From Hypericum androsaemum (lineage: Eukaryota > Streptophyta > Magnoliopsida > Malpighiales > Hypericaceae): a DNA stretch of 64,000 bases. The first letter of the stretch is position 1. Each line of letters begins with the position of its first letter. Below are positions 1-12,659 of this stretch, one piece after another. The notes beneath the pieces were generated by a model. That model ran no database searches. It was not told where the DNA came from and saw only the letters and a list, made by a program, of their open reading frames with translations. The translations under genes and the position numbers were made by a program. The stretch covers positions 15,213,495 to 15,277,494 of the forward strand of contig OZ023189.1 in NCBI GenBank assembly GCA_963995505.1. Direction: 5' to 3'.

Positions 1-180
1 ATCAAACATGCAATGAATGAAGGACTTCAACCTCAACAACTTATCCACGACATCAGAAATTCTCTTTTTTTTAAGGCATCTATGAGACTATGCTTGTACT
101 TCAAGAGTTGCAGCTTTCACCGGCATCCATTGGGCTCAGCAAATAAAGTAATTGTTGTTAATAGCGAGAGAAATACTTAC

Positions 181-1835
181 TTGACAATTGCCTCTCTCTT
201 TCCAGAATTGCTTTTCGCCTAATGCTCTCACAACATCATCAATAGTTATTTCTAAAGCAGATACAGACTGCCCTAACAACGTTTTTGGGACATCATCACA
301 TCTCTCAGCATCACTAGCTTGCAAGGAGCCATGATCATTGCCTTGACAACCACTTCCAGAGATTTTGCCATCATTTCTAAGGGATGACCCAGAATTCAAC
401 ACAATTCTCACTGTGATAGGACGCTCCAAGCTTATCAGCGCGGGATCCACCAAAAGTTTAGGGACGCCCCCATGTTTCGCCTTGCAAAAGCACTTTGACT
501 TGGTTGGGCTTTCCCATCCTGCAAGCTTTCCAAGGAAGGGCTTGTGTATTACTGATTTGAAGACAGATGTGTTTGTTTCGGTAATTCAGCACACTTGGCT
601 TAGGCTGGCAGGGCCAAAGATGCATCAAATGACCTTTTACTCCTAACTGATGTCACCAATGTGGACCTTTGATGTAAATCCTTAATGATTTGATTCTCTT
701 TCTCTTTGCTCTGAACTTCACACATTGCTGTTGCTTACGGACTAGGTCGCTTTTCTCTATCTTTGTTTCATCAGAAGCATGTCGAAGTTGCGAAGGTGTA
801 GCCAAACTCGACTGTGGTTGGTTATCAAAGTCTTTGATATGCCAAGTCCTACTATGATGCATAGCAGCTCTGGCCTGCATGGAGCTAGGAACTGTGAAGT
901 CACTTTCTTCTTCAGTTCTCTTCAAAGAAGAGTTCTTAAAATTGGAAAAGCTTGATTTGAATGATATGTCCTTCGGGCCAGACCAGAGTGGCTGAGGCAC
1001 ACTCAAACCCTCATCTCTTTTTATATTTAAAGATTTATGTTCCTGACCGGCAATTAAAGTGCTTGGCCTAAATGTCCCATGAGAGTGCGGGAGATACTTC
1101 TCTGGTAGCGAGTTGCCACACGGGTTACGTAAACTTCTCTCGTGGCTTCCAGCCTGCAATTATCAGTAAATAGAGAACAAACACATCAATGGGTGAGAAG
1201 GAATGTGAAAACAAGTTGCATATAGGCATCCTTTAGCCAATCACATTTTTTCCTGACATTAACTTTAGATAATACAGAAAACATCAGAGGCAACTGCTGT
1301 CTACACAATGATAGCTTTTTCCTTTATCTAGAGAATAAATTTGATCCCCAAGTGAAGCAGGAACTGGAGCATGGCAATGCTTAAGATCAATTTGAGATGG
1401 ATGACTGTACGAAGAGATTCAGATCAGAACAAAATTTTCTGATTCCAAGATCTGTCCTCAATGTATCGAAACCGAGATACAAACTTGAAATAGATCAAAC
1501 CCACGTAACTGAAATTGGCATAGATACTTCTCATTCTCTCAAGCATGCTGATTTACAAAGCGTACAAGAAACCCATTCAAGAATTTGAACCAATCCAAGA
1601 TACAACAATGTCAGACTTACATGGATGGTTTAAGGAAACTGATGGAACCAAACTGTTGCCCTTGTTCTGCGGAAGGGGCAACACGGATGATCCCGAATCA
1701 AACCTAAGAGACGACGGTACACTGAGTTAGTTGTTCGTAGAGAGCCATTTTGTTCCTTGGAGGAGCCCTTGGCCCTCCTTTATCTGTATCATTAATATGA
1801 AGCCTTGGGAACATAGGGCTAGCCACCCTCTCATC
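181..1835 (-). pseudogene. ELF3-like: ELF3-like (EARLY FLOWERING 3) clock gene, decayed; 3' part beyond window
   Basis: Exon 1 (about 1835-1621) reads [19 protein letters not shown] then RNKMALYEQ, the ELF3 N-terminal block. Exon 2 (about 1153-181) contains EEESDFTVP and then ITIDDVVRALGEKQFWKER, matching the conserved ELF3 block just before the AIVNQQR stretch. The exon 1 donor (1620-1615), exon 2 acceptor (1155-1154) and exon 2 donor (180-175) are all GT/AG. ELF3 is a nuclear scaffold of the evening complex that gates light input and flowering. Lesions: no ATG in frame with the N-terminal block; an AACT tandem duplication shifts frame after YEQ; a stop at 653-655 and further frame changes in exon 2; the frame is also off by one just before the exon 2 donor. 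Introns are kept, so this is a decayed duplicate and not a retrocopy. Positions 1-180 are intron. Confidence 0.8.
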
Positions 1836-3351
1836 CTTGGCTTTTTCCCCTCAACCACAACAAACTCGCCTCATAAAACACCAACATCCTCACCCAAATT
1901 CAGCACAAGAAGGAAACAACACAATCTACTAACCAAAACTCGGTAGCCAACAAACGGAGGAAACCAAAAGCAACCATTCCACTGGAAAGTTCAAACCTTT
2001 CATCAACAGAATCAAGTTTTTCAAAGCTTGTCATCACTCAACAAGCAAAATTCAGCAACTTTTTCTATGGAATTCCCATATCAAATGACCTAAACAAGAT
2101 CCAATCACCAATCTAAAGCCTTCCCAAACATAGAGGAAAATTGAACTAAAATCAGCCCACCTCAAAGAACCAAACCTGCTTCTTGACCATAAACAAGAGG
2201 CAGGGGCTCATCAAAGGCGCAAACTTGCAAGTACCCACCTCCCAAAATTTTTTTGGTCCAATTCGGAAGCACCCATCAACCTGCCAGTACTCGAAACGAC
2301 CGTCCTGCCACCATCCTTCCCCCGATTCGTCGACTTCGCGCAGCCGCTGCTCCCAACCCTCCTCATCCGACAACACGACGAGCCAGACGATGAGGGGGTA
2401 TGTTCAATTGAATTCTGATTTGGGTCTATGTTCAATTGAGTGTTCATCGCTATTGACGAAGACGCAGCCTTTCACTGGTCGACGGAGAAGGATGGATTCG
2501 ATTAGTGTTCAACGTCGAGATTGATTTGGTGGTCGTCGGGACTGATTTGGGTCGAGGGATTGATTTTAATGATTTTTCTAATTGGTTTGAGCGACTGTTT
2601 TGCGGTCGAGGGAGGCTTGGTTCTTTAATTGGTTTTAATGAGTCGTCGAAGAAGACGAAGGGTCGTCGGAGGGAGGCGATTCCAAGAGTATAATAGTCAT
2701 TTATGATTAAAAAAATATATATTGATTTAAGAATTCGAAAGTATAATAAATCTAAATTAAAAATGTTCCGAAATTAGTAGGCAAATTCTAAGGTCCCAGA
2801 GTATTTTTTTTTTGAAAAAATAAGACCAGAACCATATATTAAGAAAATTAGATGGGAAAATCCGAATACAAAAGATCGTCAAGGTCCGCAGGGTGGTTTA
2901 AGAGTACATTTTGACTATACCCTAAGTTAATATGTGATTATCCCTTCAATTTATGAGGTGTGGGGGTGTTGTGGAGGTAGGAAAATATAGGTTTTGAACT
3001 GAGTGTGACAACATAAAAATCGTCCTTATAGAAGAAATTTCGTTTAGACCATCATATTTTATTAAAAATCGTGTCTACAGTTTTGACAGTCATTAAAATC
3101 TGTGTCTATAAGTATAATGAATTGATCTATTTCAATGAGGACAACTCTTGTCCCCACGAAATTTGAACCCGAAAAGATATGGTAGCGAGGAGAGAGGAGG
3201 AAGAGAAAGAATCAGGAAAAGATACACGTGACGAAAAGATGAATTGATTTGATTGGAGTGAGGAGAGGCCTGTCTTGGAATTCTGAATTCCACAGGATCT
3301 CACTCGACTAGGAGATGGCCACGCCTTTCAAAGTTAAAAAAGAAGTTTTTT
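1836..3351. other. No gene recognised; 5' flank of the ELF3-like pseudogene
   Basis: Only short open frames without recognisable domains are present. 1836-2700 is the former promoter/5' UTR side of the ELF3-like gene; 2700-3330 is AT-rich. No TIR pair or coding similarity seen. Confidence 0.5.
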
Positions 3352-4462
3352 GGGCAAATTACCTCTTAATCTCTGGTATTTGGTCATCCTCTTCCTCGGG
3401 TCCCAACATTTTAAAAACTGATTTTATCGTCCCCCGTGTTTGGTTAAACCTCCTCCTCGGGTCCCTAGCTGACGGCATCAGCTCTTTTTTCATTTTTGAT
3501 CATAAAAATGACTATTATACCCTTCTAGTATTCTTCTCAGGCGATCCTAACCTTCCGGTCATCTTCTTCGGCGAACTCCAGCGACTCTCCGGTGAACTCA
3601 GGCGAACTCCGGCGAACATAACACTTTCAAATTCAACAGGTAAACCGAACAGAATCTCTCAAAATCAAAATCCAACACCTAAAAATAGAACCTCGAGTAG
3701 CCTGGAACTACCAAATCGACGGCTTCAAATCCCAAATCAACGGCTTCGTCCCTGATCACAGTCTTCAAGTAGCCCCGCCGTCCTCTCCCTCTCCTCCGCT
3801 ACGTACCTTAAGACTGAAGGAGAAGGAGGAGACGCATCCCCGGGTAGATTATCAACGACGCTGTGTTCAGTGTCGGAGGCGGAGGAAGAGACGCAACGTC
3901 ACGGCGCCGATGAGTGCCACGTAGGCTCAATCCCGTTTCTCAAAACCCTAAATTCGACATTGAAACGCTCAATCCGACGTCGTCTCTGTGATCCTCCTCT
4001 ACTTCGTTGCATTCTCGATCAAGTCTCTTGAAACCCTAAATTCGTCTTCGTCTTCATGGTCCTCCTCCTTCTATGCTTGTTCTTTTCTTCTTCAACGCCT
4101 TGCCACTTAGGACCACCACCAGCCAGCCGTGAACGACGGGGACAAGAGGCTGGTGTTCTTGTGTCCATGGTAGAAATTCAACAGTGAATCACCTGCGGCA
4201 GAAAAGTTCAAAAACGTAATCGAAGCTGGCTTGCTTTTAGTTGTTGTTCATTGTTCATCGAGAAAAAAGAGGTAAAAATGATGAAAAGTTTTTTAGGTTT
4301 TTAGATTTTTTTTGTCGGAAAAGTTTGCCAGAAAAAATGAAGTTCGCTAGGGACCCGAGGGGGAGGTTTAACCAAACACGGGGCCAACAAAATCAGTTTT
4401 TAAAATGCAGGGCCCCGAGGAGGCGGATGATCAAACACCAGGGACAAGGGGGTAATTTGCTC
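3352..4462. mobile_element. Non-autonomous Mutator-like element with ~120 bp TIRs
   Basis: The left arm (3352-3475) begins GGGCAAATTACC. It is inverted at 4340-4462, ending GGTAATTTGCTC, with matching blocks around CCTCGGGTCC, TTTTAAAAACTGATTTT and TGTTTGGTTAAACCTCC. The interior has no transposase and no long ORF. The end sequence belongs to the same family as the element at 33227, which has a clear 9 bp TSD. No clean TSD is visible here. Confidence 0.7.
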
Positions 4463-4488
4463 TTTTTATTTTTTAACTTAAAAATAAT

Positions 4489-5866
4489 GAGAAAAGTCTA
4501 TTTTAGTACCCTATAGTATCGTAAAAAATTACTTTAGTACTCTGCGGTAAAAAGTCCATCAGTCGAGTTACACCATAGCCAATTAACATCACTTAGGTCC
4601 ACAGGTAGCTACCCGGATCTTTCCCGTCATGCCCAGAACTTGCCCGACCATCTGAACTGGCCATATCAGCATTTATTAATGACATGGTGCCACATGGACA
4701 AACCTCTCTTCCCTTCCCCTCTCTCCCCCCTTCTTCCCCTTTCTTGTTCTTCTTCTTCTTCTACAACACTACTCAATTTTTATTCCTATTTCATTCGAAC
4801 TAATTAAGAATCAGCAATACCCCTATATGTATAAACAACGCAACACCCATGACCCATCTCTTAACCTGCATCTTTAAACCCTTCTCAGCATTCTCTCCAT
4901 AGAACGATTAGGATGCTATGAAAGAAAATTATCCCTTCCTCTCCAAGCGAACCACAAGAAACCCAATTGAGTCCCAAAAAACACAAAACGATTCCAACCC
5001 TCCTCCCTCGTCTGGTTACTTCAAGTAACCACGACGAAGACAACCTCATATTTTGCCTGCTCGCGGAGGAGGACGCCTGGTGCGTGGGCTCCTGCAATGG
5101 CTGCCTGTTCCTCTACGCCTGCTCGAGAAGGAGGACGCCACCCATTTCGTTGTCTCAGCTTCGAAGAGGTTCTACTTCCCTCCGTTGGAAACCCTCCCTT
5201 GCCCTCCCTAACATTATTAAACAAGTCAAATGGTCTCTATGGAATTGAATTCCACTCCCCACGTTGACCACTAATTCGAAAGCAACCATGGGTTATTTAT
5301 TTTTTATGGAAGACAGAATTATGCTAATATAGTCAAGCATGTACGAACCTAAAGCAATTGGAATTTGGCTGCACTTGATGGTCAAGTAGACTAAGTGCGC
5401 AGAGGGAATGCCCATGGGCTTCCCGTGAGGAAGGGCCTCTCCACGTTCCAACGCGGCCGATGATGGGTTTGGGTTGTTGATAGGAATCCTTCAAGCCGCG
5501 GTGAATTTGGGTTCAATTGGGTAAATTGGGTTTTGGTTGTTGAATTTTTTGGGTTTTATTTTTTAGTATGACGGGTTGACGGATGGCTGGGTTTTGGGAA
5601 AAGGAAGAAGAAGACGAAGAAAGGGGAAGGAGGAGAGAGAGAGAGAGAGAGGAGAAGGGGGAGAGAGGGTTTTCCACATGGTGCCATATCATCAACAAAT
5701 GCTGATGTGGTCCATCTAGATGGCTGGGCAGGCAAGCTTCGGGTAGCTGCCCGTGGATCTAAATGATGTTAATTGGCCGCAGTTTGACTCAATTGATGAA
5801 TTTTTTACCACATGGTACTAAAATATTTTTTTGCGATATCAGCGGGTATTGAAATAGACTTTTTCC
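4489..5866. mobile_element. Non-autonomous Mutator-like element with ~210 bp TIRs
   Basis: Ends are GAGAAAAGTCTATTTTAGTA on the left and the inverse, ending GACTTTTTCC, on the right. The arms share the 'TACCCTATAG/ACTTTAGTACTCTG' blocks and the GGTAGCTACCCG/CGGGTAGCTGCCCG block. Flanks AAAAATAAT (4480-4488) and AAAAATAAA (5867-5875) are an 8-of-9 TSD. This is the same end family as the element at 45937. The interior around 4920-5220 is richer in GC and codon-like (WCVGSCNGCLFLYAC), possibly a captured host fragment; I could not identify the source. Confidence 0.75.
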
Positions 5867-5875
5867 AAAAATAAA

Positions 5876-6847
5876 AGAAGAATATATATTTTTTTTACCA
5901 AAAAGATTGCAATTTTTTCACTTTATTATTAGCAGAAATTACATGGTATTTATCAAAGGTTTTCAAATACGACCCGAAGGTCGACCCGGAGTTTGGGCCG
6001 AATCTCAGGTCGACTAGTCGGACCAGTTGAACCGTCGGTCGAACCAGATTTTGTAAACACCATTAAAATATGTATATGTATAATTGTATATGTAATCACA
6101 TATACACCTCAAAAAAATATCAAATACATGATGAAACTATGGAGATTGATAAAGTTTTCTCGATTTTAATTTTTTTGTATCTTTCTTTTTTTATTTGTGC
6201 GAAATTTTCGACCAAACCAAGTGACAAACTCATTTTTTTTATTTAAAAAAAATCATGAATTTTGGTCCAACCTTATCAACCAGAAAATACGGACCAGTAA
6301 TTTCGGACGAACCGTCCAGTCCGACCGAATTTTGGGCGGTTCGTAAGGTTGACGTTTTTTGGGCCAATTCCAGTAAGCTTTTTGTCTAGTTGGTACAAAA
6401 CAAATAAAAATAAATTTATATTTGCTTAAAAATATCTTGGATTTAAACAGAAGAAAATACTATATTTTGGTTGTGGCCTTGTGGGGCTGAATTCATAAAT
6501 TCACCAAAAATACATTTTACATGATATTCCTGAAATAGATATATTCTAATTTGAAATATCGGGAAAAGTGGGGCACAATTTGCAAGATGTTTTTCGTTTT
6601 TCTTCTTTCTTCCATCGTTTCCGGTGGGACCCACGTGGATTGAATAAGTGAAATGGGGTTGGTCTTTGTTTCCTCATTAATCCTGCCCGATTTGGACGAA
6701 TTGAATTCAACGCTGACCGTACGTAAAGCAAGATTTTTTCTAAGGTACTCACCAATCGGGGTAGTTCCACCTCGGATGGTCGCCCAATAGTCAATAGGGG
6801 AAGGGTTACTAAACCCGGGGAGATTCCATGGGAACAAGGATAGTCCC
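5876..6847. other. No gene; degenerate repeat with GACCCG/GGTCG-rich ends
   Basis: 5960-6060 (GACCCGAAGGTCGACCCGG) and 6280-6360 (inverse-type GGACCAG...GACCGAA) resemble the subterminal blocks of the hAT-like elements at 19956 and 53400, but no TIR/TSD pair is clear. The rest is AT-rich without coding signal. Confidence 0.35.
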
Positions 6848-8181
6848 CAAATTTGGGGACTAAAAGAAAGATTGTAGTAATTTAGGTATTAATAAAGTAG
6901 TTAAGGGTAAAATTAGAAAATTAATAAAAATAAAAGGGGGATAGAAATTAGCTGGCACACTTTTTTATGGAAAAATTAAAAAGGTAAAAAAAATTTAAAC
7001 CAAATCTCACTTGAAAAGAGGAGATAAAAATTAGCTGGCACACTTTTTTATGGAAAAACTAAAAAGGTAAAAAAAATTTAAATCAATCTCAGGTGAAAAG
7101 AGGAAGGGACTCTCTCTCTCTCTTTAAATTACTGTGAACTTCAAAAATCATACCAACAACCAAAATTTTTTTTAATAAACCCAAAGAACCAAAGAATGAA
7201 AATTCAATAGAAAATCAATATCACTAAATTCGAAAACCAATATTACTACGTTCGGAAACCAATATCATTGCGTTCGGAGACCAATATCACTGCTTTCGAA
7301 AACCAATATCACTACATTCGCAAACCAATATCACTACCTTCGGAAAATCAATATCACTACGTTCGGAAACCAATATTACGATGTTTGGAAACCAATATTA
7401 CCACATTCGAAAATCAATATCAACACATTCGAAAACCAATATATCACCACGTTCAAAAATCAATATCACTACGTTCGAAAACCAATATCATTATAGACTA
7501 GAACCAATAGCATTACTTACTCAAACTAATATCAGTACATACTCAAACCAATATCATTACAGATTAAAACTAATATCATTAAAGACTAAAACCAATATCA
7601 ATACGTACTCAAACCAATATCAGTATAGACTAAAATCAATATCATTAGAGGCTAAAACCAATATCAATACATAATCAAACCAATATCAGTACAGACTAAA
7701 ATCAACATCAATACAGACTTAAACCAATATCAATACATATTCGAACCAATATCATTACAGACTAAAACCAATATCATTACATACTCAAACCAAACAAAAG
7801 AGGTCACGAAAACCAATATCACTACTGTAGAAAACTAATATCACTACTGTAGAAAACTAATATCACTACATCCGAAAACCAATATCACTATATCGAAAGA
7901 CCAATATCACTACAGGTCCTAATTAATTAGGTGGGCTCATGGAGATTTGAACAGGGATGGGTCGACCCTCACTCGTACCACCACAGTTGGAGCACGTCTT
8001 CCTCCCTGACCCGGAGCAGGTCCGGCACCCGACGTTCTCGTCCGACCACCGTGAGCAAAAGTACGTGACCCGACCCAACTAAAGAACACCTTCCTCCCCG
8101 ACCTAGAGCAGACCCGTCGCCAACACCATGGGACCCATTTTTTGGTTTCCTCTGCCGGAGGTGGGTGGTTCTTTGGTTGGG

Positions 8182-8223
<42 letters not shown>

Positions 8224-8428
8224 GGAGAGATTTTTTAATTAGTGAAAGAGAGGGTGGGAGAGGAAGAGAGAAGAGAGATGGTTGTTTAACCTAGTTTTTT
8301 GTTTAAAAAGTCAAAAATGTCCCTGATTGGTTATTGACCATTGGATGTAATTTTTTTTAAATCGAATCTGACGGTTTTAAATTTAGTCCCCACCTATGGA
8401 CAACTTTTTATTAGTCCCCACTCAATCC
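6848..8428. mobile_element. TIR element carrying a satellite-like array (copy A)
   Basis: The left end reads TGGGGACTAAAAGAAAG. The right end, inverted, reads TGGGGACTAATAAAAAG (about 8400-8428). The interior holds the AATATC array (7205-7915), a GC-rich stretch and a (GA)n tract at about 8183-8215. A second, inverted copy (B) starts at 9673. No transposase. Confidence 0.5.
7205..7915 (+). repeat. Tandem array of ~20 bp 'AACCAATATCACTACG' unit
   Basis: About 30 degenerate copies of a 20-21 bp unit built on AACCAATATCA(C/T)TAC, with sub-variants (ACGTTCGGA, ACAGACTAAA) clustered along the array. Open frames across it are products of the period, not genes. Confidence 0.85.
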
Positions 8429-9672
8429 GTCCTCCTAAACGGGTGCCTTTTTTAGTTTTTTTTATAACTATAGTTCGATTAATTTAGATTCGAGTTTGAC
8501 AAAATATTTAATAACAATAAAAATATCCTCGTATTTAACTTGTGTTTTGAAATGGGATTTCTTGCCCCTTGACGTAATTGCTAATTTGTTGGTACCTTTT
8601 TAGTTGATCATGATTTATTTATCTTGTATCTACAAGAAGATATTTCTACGTTACCTGTGTCATCGAACGTAACTTTGGGTTCACGCATCTTGGACCACCA
8701 TGGTGCATGGGCATATATGGCTTCTTTTTTTTCGAAACTATCCGCTCGATTAATTTAATCTCATGTTGAATATAATTGTTGAATGATGATAAACATCTTC
8801 CATTCAGTTGTTTTAAGTGCTTATTAATTATAAATACGATAATAAATAATGGGTCATAAAGTCTGAAGGTTTGTACACTGGGCCTTATTCGGTATACGAG
8901 TTCCATTAAGACTATACTAAGGTTACATAATTCTTTTGTAGAAATAGCCTAGTGATGTCATTGTAATTGTATCTCTAGAAATAGAGGGAAAAAATCTAAC
9001 ATGACAGTACCATTAGACGTAGTCAATTCTTGACGAATCACGTTAACAACTTGGTATTCTCTAATCGTTTGTGTTCTTCCTTCTCCATAATTATTGCCTG
9101 ATTCCTAAAAAAAAGAAAACAATATTGGTTGCACTATGTATAAAAGACAGTTTTTGAATCAATGTATGTTTTTTTACGAAAAAATATGTCACATAGATAA
9201 ATACAATAATAATTTTTTTATCGTTTCATCTCAACCATTCTACTGTCAATTTTCTCAAAGAAATGAATTATTCTTTTTGAACTTCTTTAACAATGATAAG
9301 CAATTGAGCAGAAAAGGGTATAATGAACCCATATAATAAGAATAAAATGCTGAAAATAATTACATTCTAATATGAATTAAATGCCTTCAACAAAACAACA
9401 GAAATATTCACATTATGGGCGACAAAGGCCTCCCTTATGGTCCTACTACATGATAATGTTATAATTTCTACGTGGAAAAAACAGAGTGACACATCGGATT
9501 TTACCCACGTGCCAGCGTACATGACAGGCCAATGGGAGATTGCCACGAGTAAAGAAGTCTGTGGGTGTCTTGTGCGAGCAAGTTACAGTCCGATAGAGCG
9601 AGGGCAGCGAGGGCAGCGATAATCTATTGATCGTGGGGCACATATTGCTCGTTAAAGTGCCTCCTTATGCAC
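8429..9672. other. Spacer between two inverted element copies; no gene seen
   Basis: AT-rich sequence. No domain, TIR pair or RNA gene recognised. Confidence 0.5.
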
Positions 9673-11165
9673 GAGAATGGATTGAGTGGGGGGACTAAAG
9701 AAATTTTGTCTCCAGGTGGGGACTAAAATTTGGACCGTCAGATTCGATGGAGGGTTAAAATTTCTAAATCTAATGGTCAAAAATCAACGAGGGGCATTTT
9801 TATCTTTTTCAACCAAGAAAATACCAATTTCTCCATAGTGAATTTTTTAAGAAGACTCTTTCCCTCCCATAATTTTGAAAATTTTGGCGTAACCTCTCAC
9901 GTTTCCCTCTCTCCATTTTCTCCGGTCTCTTCTTCCTCTCTGTCCGTTACGACCCACCCTCCATGACCACAACCCTCCGTTGTCTGCTCTTCCTCTTTGT
10001 GCTCGCCTTCCTCCTGTTTCTCTATTTTCTCCAGTAGTCTCCTCTTCCTCTCCGTGAGCACCATCCTCTGTGACCACCACCGTCCGTGCTCGCCTTACCC
10101 CTCTCTCTCCAGTGCTCCAGTAGTGTCCTTTTCCTCTCTGTGGCTATAAGTGACCCGAATCAAAGAGCAATAATTTTCTACTATCCAAAGGTACAAATTT
10201 TTCTTCCTTCAAGTTTTTGTTAGCTGAGATATTGGTTTTCTTTCTGGGTGTCGGATTAGGGTTTGCAAGCGTCGATTGGTAGATTTGATTCATGTTTACA
10301 AGCGTCGATTGGGCCTCGACTGTACATTGGTTGATGTTCCTGGGTCCTCGTCTGTACTTTGATGTTAACCCGTGATTTTGTTGCACTGTTCCGACATGCA
10401 AGTCGTGTTTTTGTGTATTAATTTGTTGTGTTTTACTGACCGGTGATGATTGAAGTTCAATGAAGAAGAATTTGAAGATGAAGCATAAGGCTGCAGAGAA
10501 GAGCATCAGAGATGAGAAGGTGGAACTTTAAAAGGATAAGGTACTAATTTTTGATTTATTTATAGGTTGAATGTTGTACAATATCGAGGTAGAATAGATG
10601 TATCAATGGTTTGTGATATTGTTTGTATTGATATTTATTTTTAGCTAGCTGTTGCGATATTGGTTTTAAGGTGTATATATATTGATTTTAAGCTGTATTG
10701 ATATTGGTTTTAGATGTGGTTATATTGATTTTAGATATGTTGATATTGGTTTGACGATGTATTGATATTGGTTTTTAGCTGTAGTGATATTGGTTTTCAG
10801 ATGGATTGATATTAGTTTGACGATGTTTTGATATTGGTTTTTAGCTGTAGTGATATTGGTTTTCAGATGGATTGATATTGGTTTGACGATTTAATGATAT
10901 TGATTTTTAGATGTGTTGATATTTTTTTAGGTGTATTGATATTAGTTTTTAGCTGTATTGATAATGGTTTGAAGATGTATTGATATTGGTTTGACGATGT
11001 ATTTATATTAGTTTTAAGCTATAGTGATATTAGTTTTCAGATGGATTGATATTGGTTTGACGATTTATTGATATTGATTTTTATGTGTATTGATATAATG
11101 ATATTGGTTTCAAGGTGTATTGATATTCATTTTAAAGACCATTAGTTTGAATGATAAAATTATCA
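9673..11165. mobile_element. TIR/satellite element, inverted copy B (right end uncertain)
   Basis: 9673-9800 is the inverse of about 8310-8428 (shared GTGGGGACTAAA, ACCGTCAGATTCGAT and AATGGTCAA). It continues through a pyrimidine-rich stretch (9880-10140) to an inverted AATATC-type array. The right terminus is not clear. Confidence 0.5.
10590..11150 (-). repeat. Tandem array, inverse orientation of the 7.2 kb array
   Basis: Repeated TGATATTGGTTTT(A/C)AG and TGATATTGGTTTGACGATG units, the reverse complement of the AACCAATATCA unit, about 20-22 bp period, roughly 25 copies. Confidence 0.85.
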
Positions 11166-11249
11166 TATTTGTTCTTGATAAAAGTTGTTATATTTTGTTT
11201 GTTGTTAGATTTGTCTACTATTTTGCAAGCCCAGCAAGCTTATCAGTGT

Positions 11250-12659
11250 GAACGAGTTTTTGCATAACTAAATAGATCATATCGTATACATATCCAATAT
11301 ATCTTTATTATATATGTACATATGCCAATATCCCCGGTTGGTCATGGGTAGACCTCATCATCCGTCATCTCACAAATAACATACCAAACATTCTAAACAC
11401 ACATAATACACATTGACCAAAACATATTTGTCACATATCCAAATTCATACAAAAATAGCTCCATATCACAAATTGGGCAAAATCGCCCCAAATAGACAAA
11501 TACATCAACAACAACGTCAAAGATCGTATAAGCAACAACCAGACCTAAAAGCACATTTCAAACCAAACAAAAGAATACCAAGTTAAACATATATTCCACG
11601 TCTAGTTAACTAAATATATGTTACAAAGAATATTCACTTACAAGAAAATGGTTGCTCAAACCATTCAAAGAGAAGCTTCATGCTTCGTTTTACAACTCGT
11701 GGCACTCAGATGTAAAACATTGGTTAACTAGTCAAAATAACATAAATCAATATCATTACTAGCCTCTTTAGCATGTAAATAGATCCTAAAAAATATATAA
11801 TGCCTTAGTTCATTTCTTAGATTCGGATTTACACAAGGCAGCCCCAAAACCTAAGCCATAATTCATAAAACTACAACCCAATGTTGGGCTTCTCTTCCAA
11901 CTTTCATATATATTTGAATTCTAGCTTGAAATCACCTTATCCTCCTTTATCTAGGTCCATATTAACTTGTTCAAATCTTCACCTATTAGCTTCTTCAAGG
12001 TTCAAATGAATTTCTACTCAAGTTAAGTAAAATCCTACAAAACTACTTACCTAGATTTCCAAGTTGTTCAAATCTGGTTCCTTTTCTTTCCTCTTCTTTT
12101 ACCTTTGTTTTCCCCCTTTTACCTAGCCCTTTCTTCTCTATTTTCTGTTCTAAAAAGATGTGTGATTCGTGCCTAAAGTCTATCCAAAGTATTTCCCTTT
12201 TATATGCATGCCAAGTAGTTTAGTCATCCTACTTTTCATTTGCCGCTTAGCCAACTTGCAACTGAATTTTCCTTTTGATCCTAGACTTTTTCAGCCTTTT
12301 AAAATAATTTTTAAACTTCTTAATATGTTCTAATAAGTCCTAAAATGAGCCTTATTCAAATAAAGTCACATAACAAATTATTTTCACAAATCTTTCCAAT
12401 ACCGACCAAATCATACTTATATCCGAGCACCTTAAATTCTTGCTCCGGTCCGGCCAGATTATTTCATAAATCATAAAACTCAAAGAATAAAGTTATAGAT
12501 CTAGGTGTTATGAAGCCATACAAATAAGAATCACCTAATTTAGAGTCTGGATGAGGAAGCTCTGCATATTTTACCAAACGACGACAGACTATGACTAAAC
12601 CCTTCCAAAACTAACCTTATTATATTGTAACAAATTTGATTGAAGGGTGAGGGTATCAC
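11250..12659 (-). mobile_element. Gypsy-type LTR remnant
   Basis: The right edge reads, on the minus strand, TGTGATACCCTCACCC, a typical Gypsy LTR start. The body is AT-rich with the CTCCGGTCCGGCC and ATGGGTAGACCTCATCATCC motifs seen in long plant Gypsy LTRs. No internal domain or coding sequence, so it is a solo or truncated LTR. Confidence 0.45.

Noticed and set aside
653..1159. Stand-alone minus-strand gene starting at 1159
   Set aside because: No ATG there; it is ELF3 exon 2 entered through a splice acceptor.
3352..4462. 9 bp TSD for the first Mutator-like element
   Set aside because: Flanks are T/A-rich and no matching 9-mer is convincing, so no TSD is claimed.
7268..7674. Two 77-97 codon frames with NQYHY repeats
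   Set aside because: Arise from the ~20-21 bp repeat period; composition artefact.
7205..7915. CRISPR-like regular repeats
   Set aside because: Eukaryotic context, no unique spacers; it is a continuous degenerate tandem array.
9136..9643. Short frames in the 8.4-9.7 kb spacer
   Set aside because: AT-rich, no domain, no splice context.
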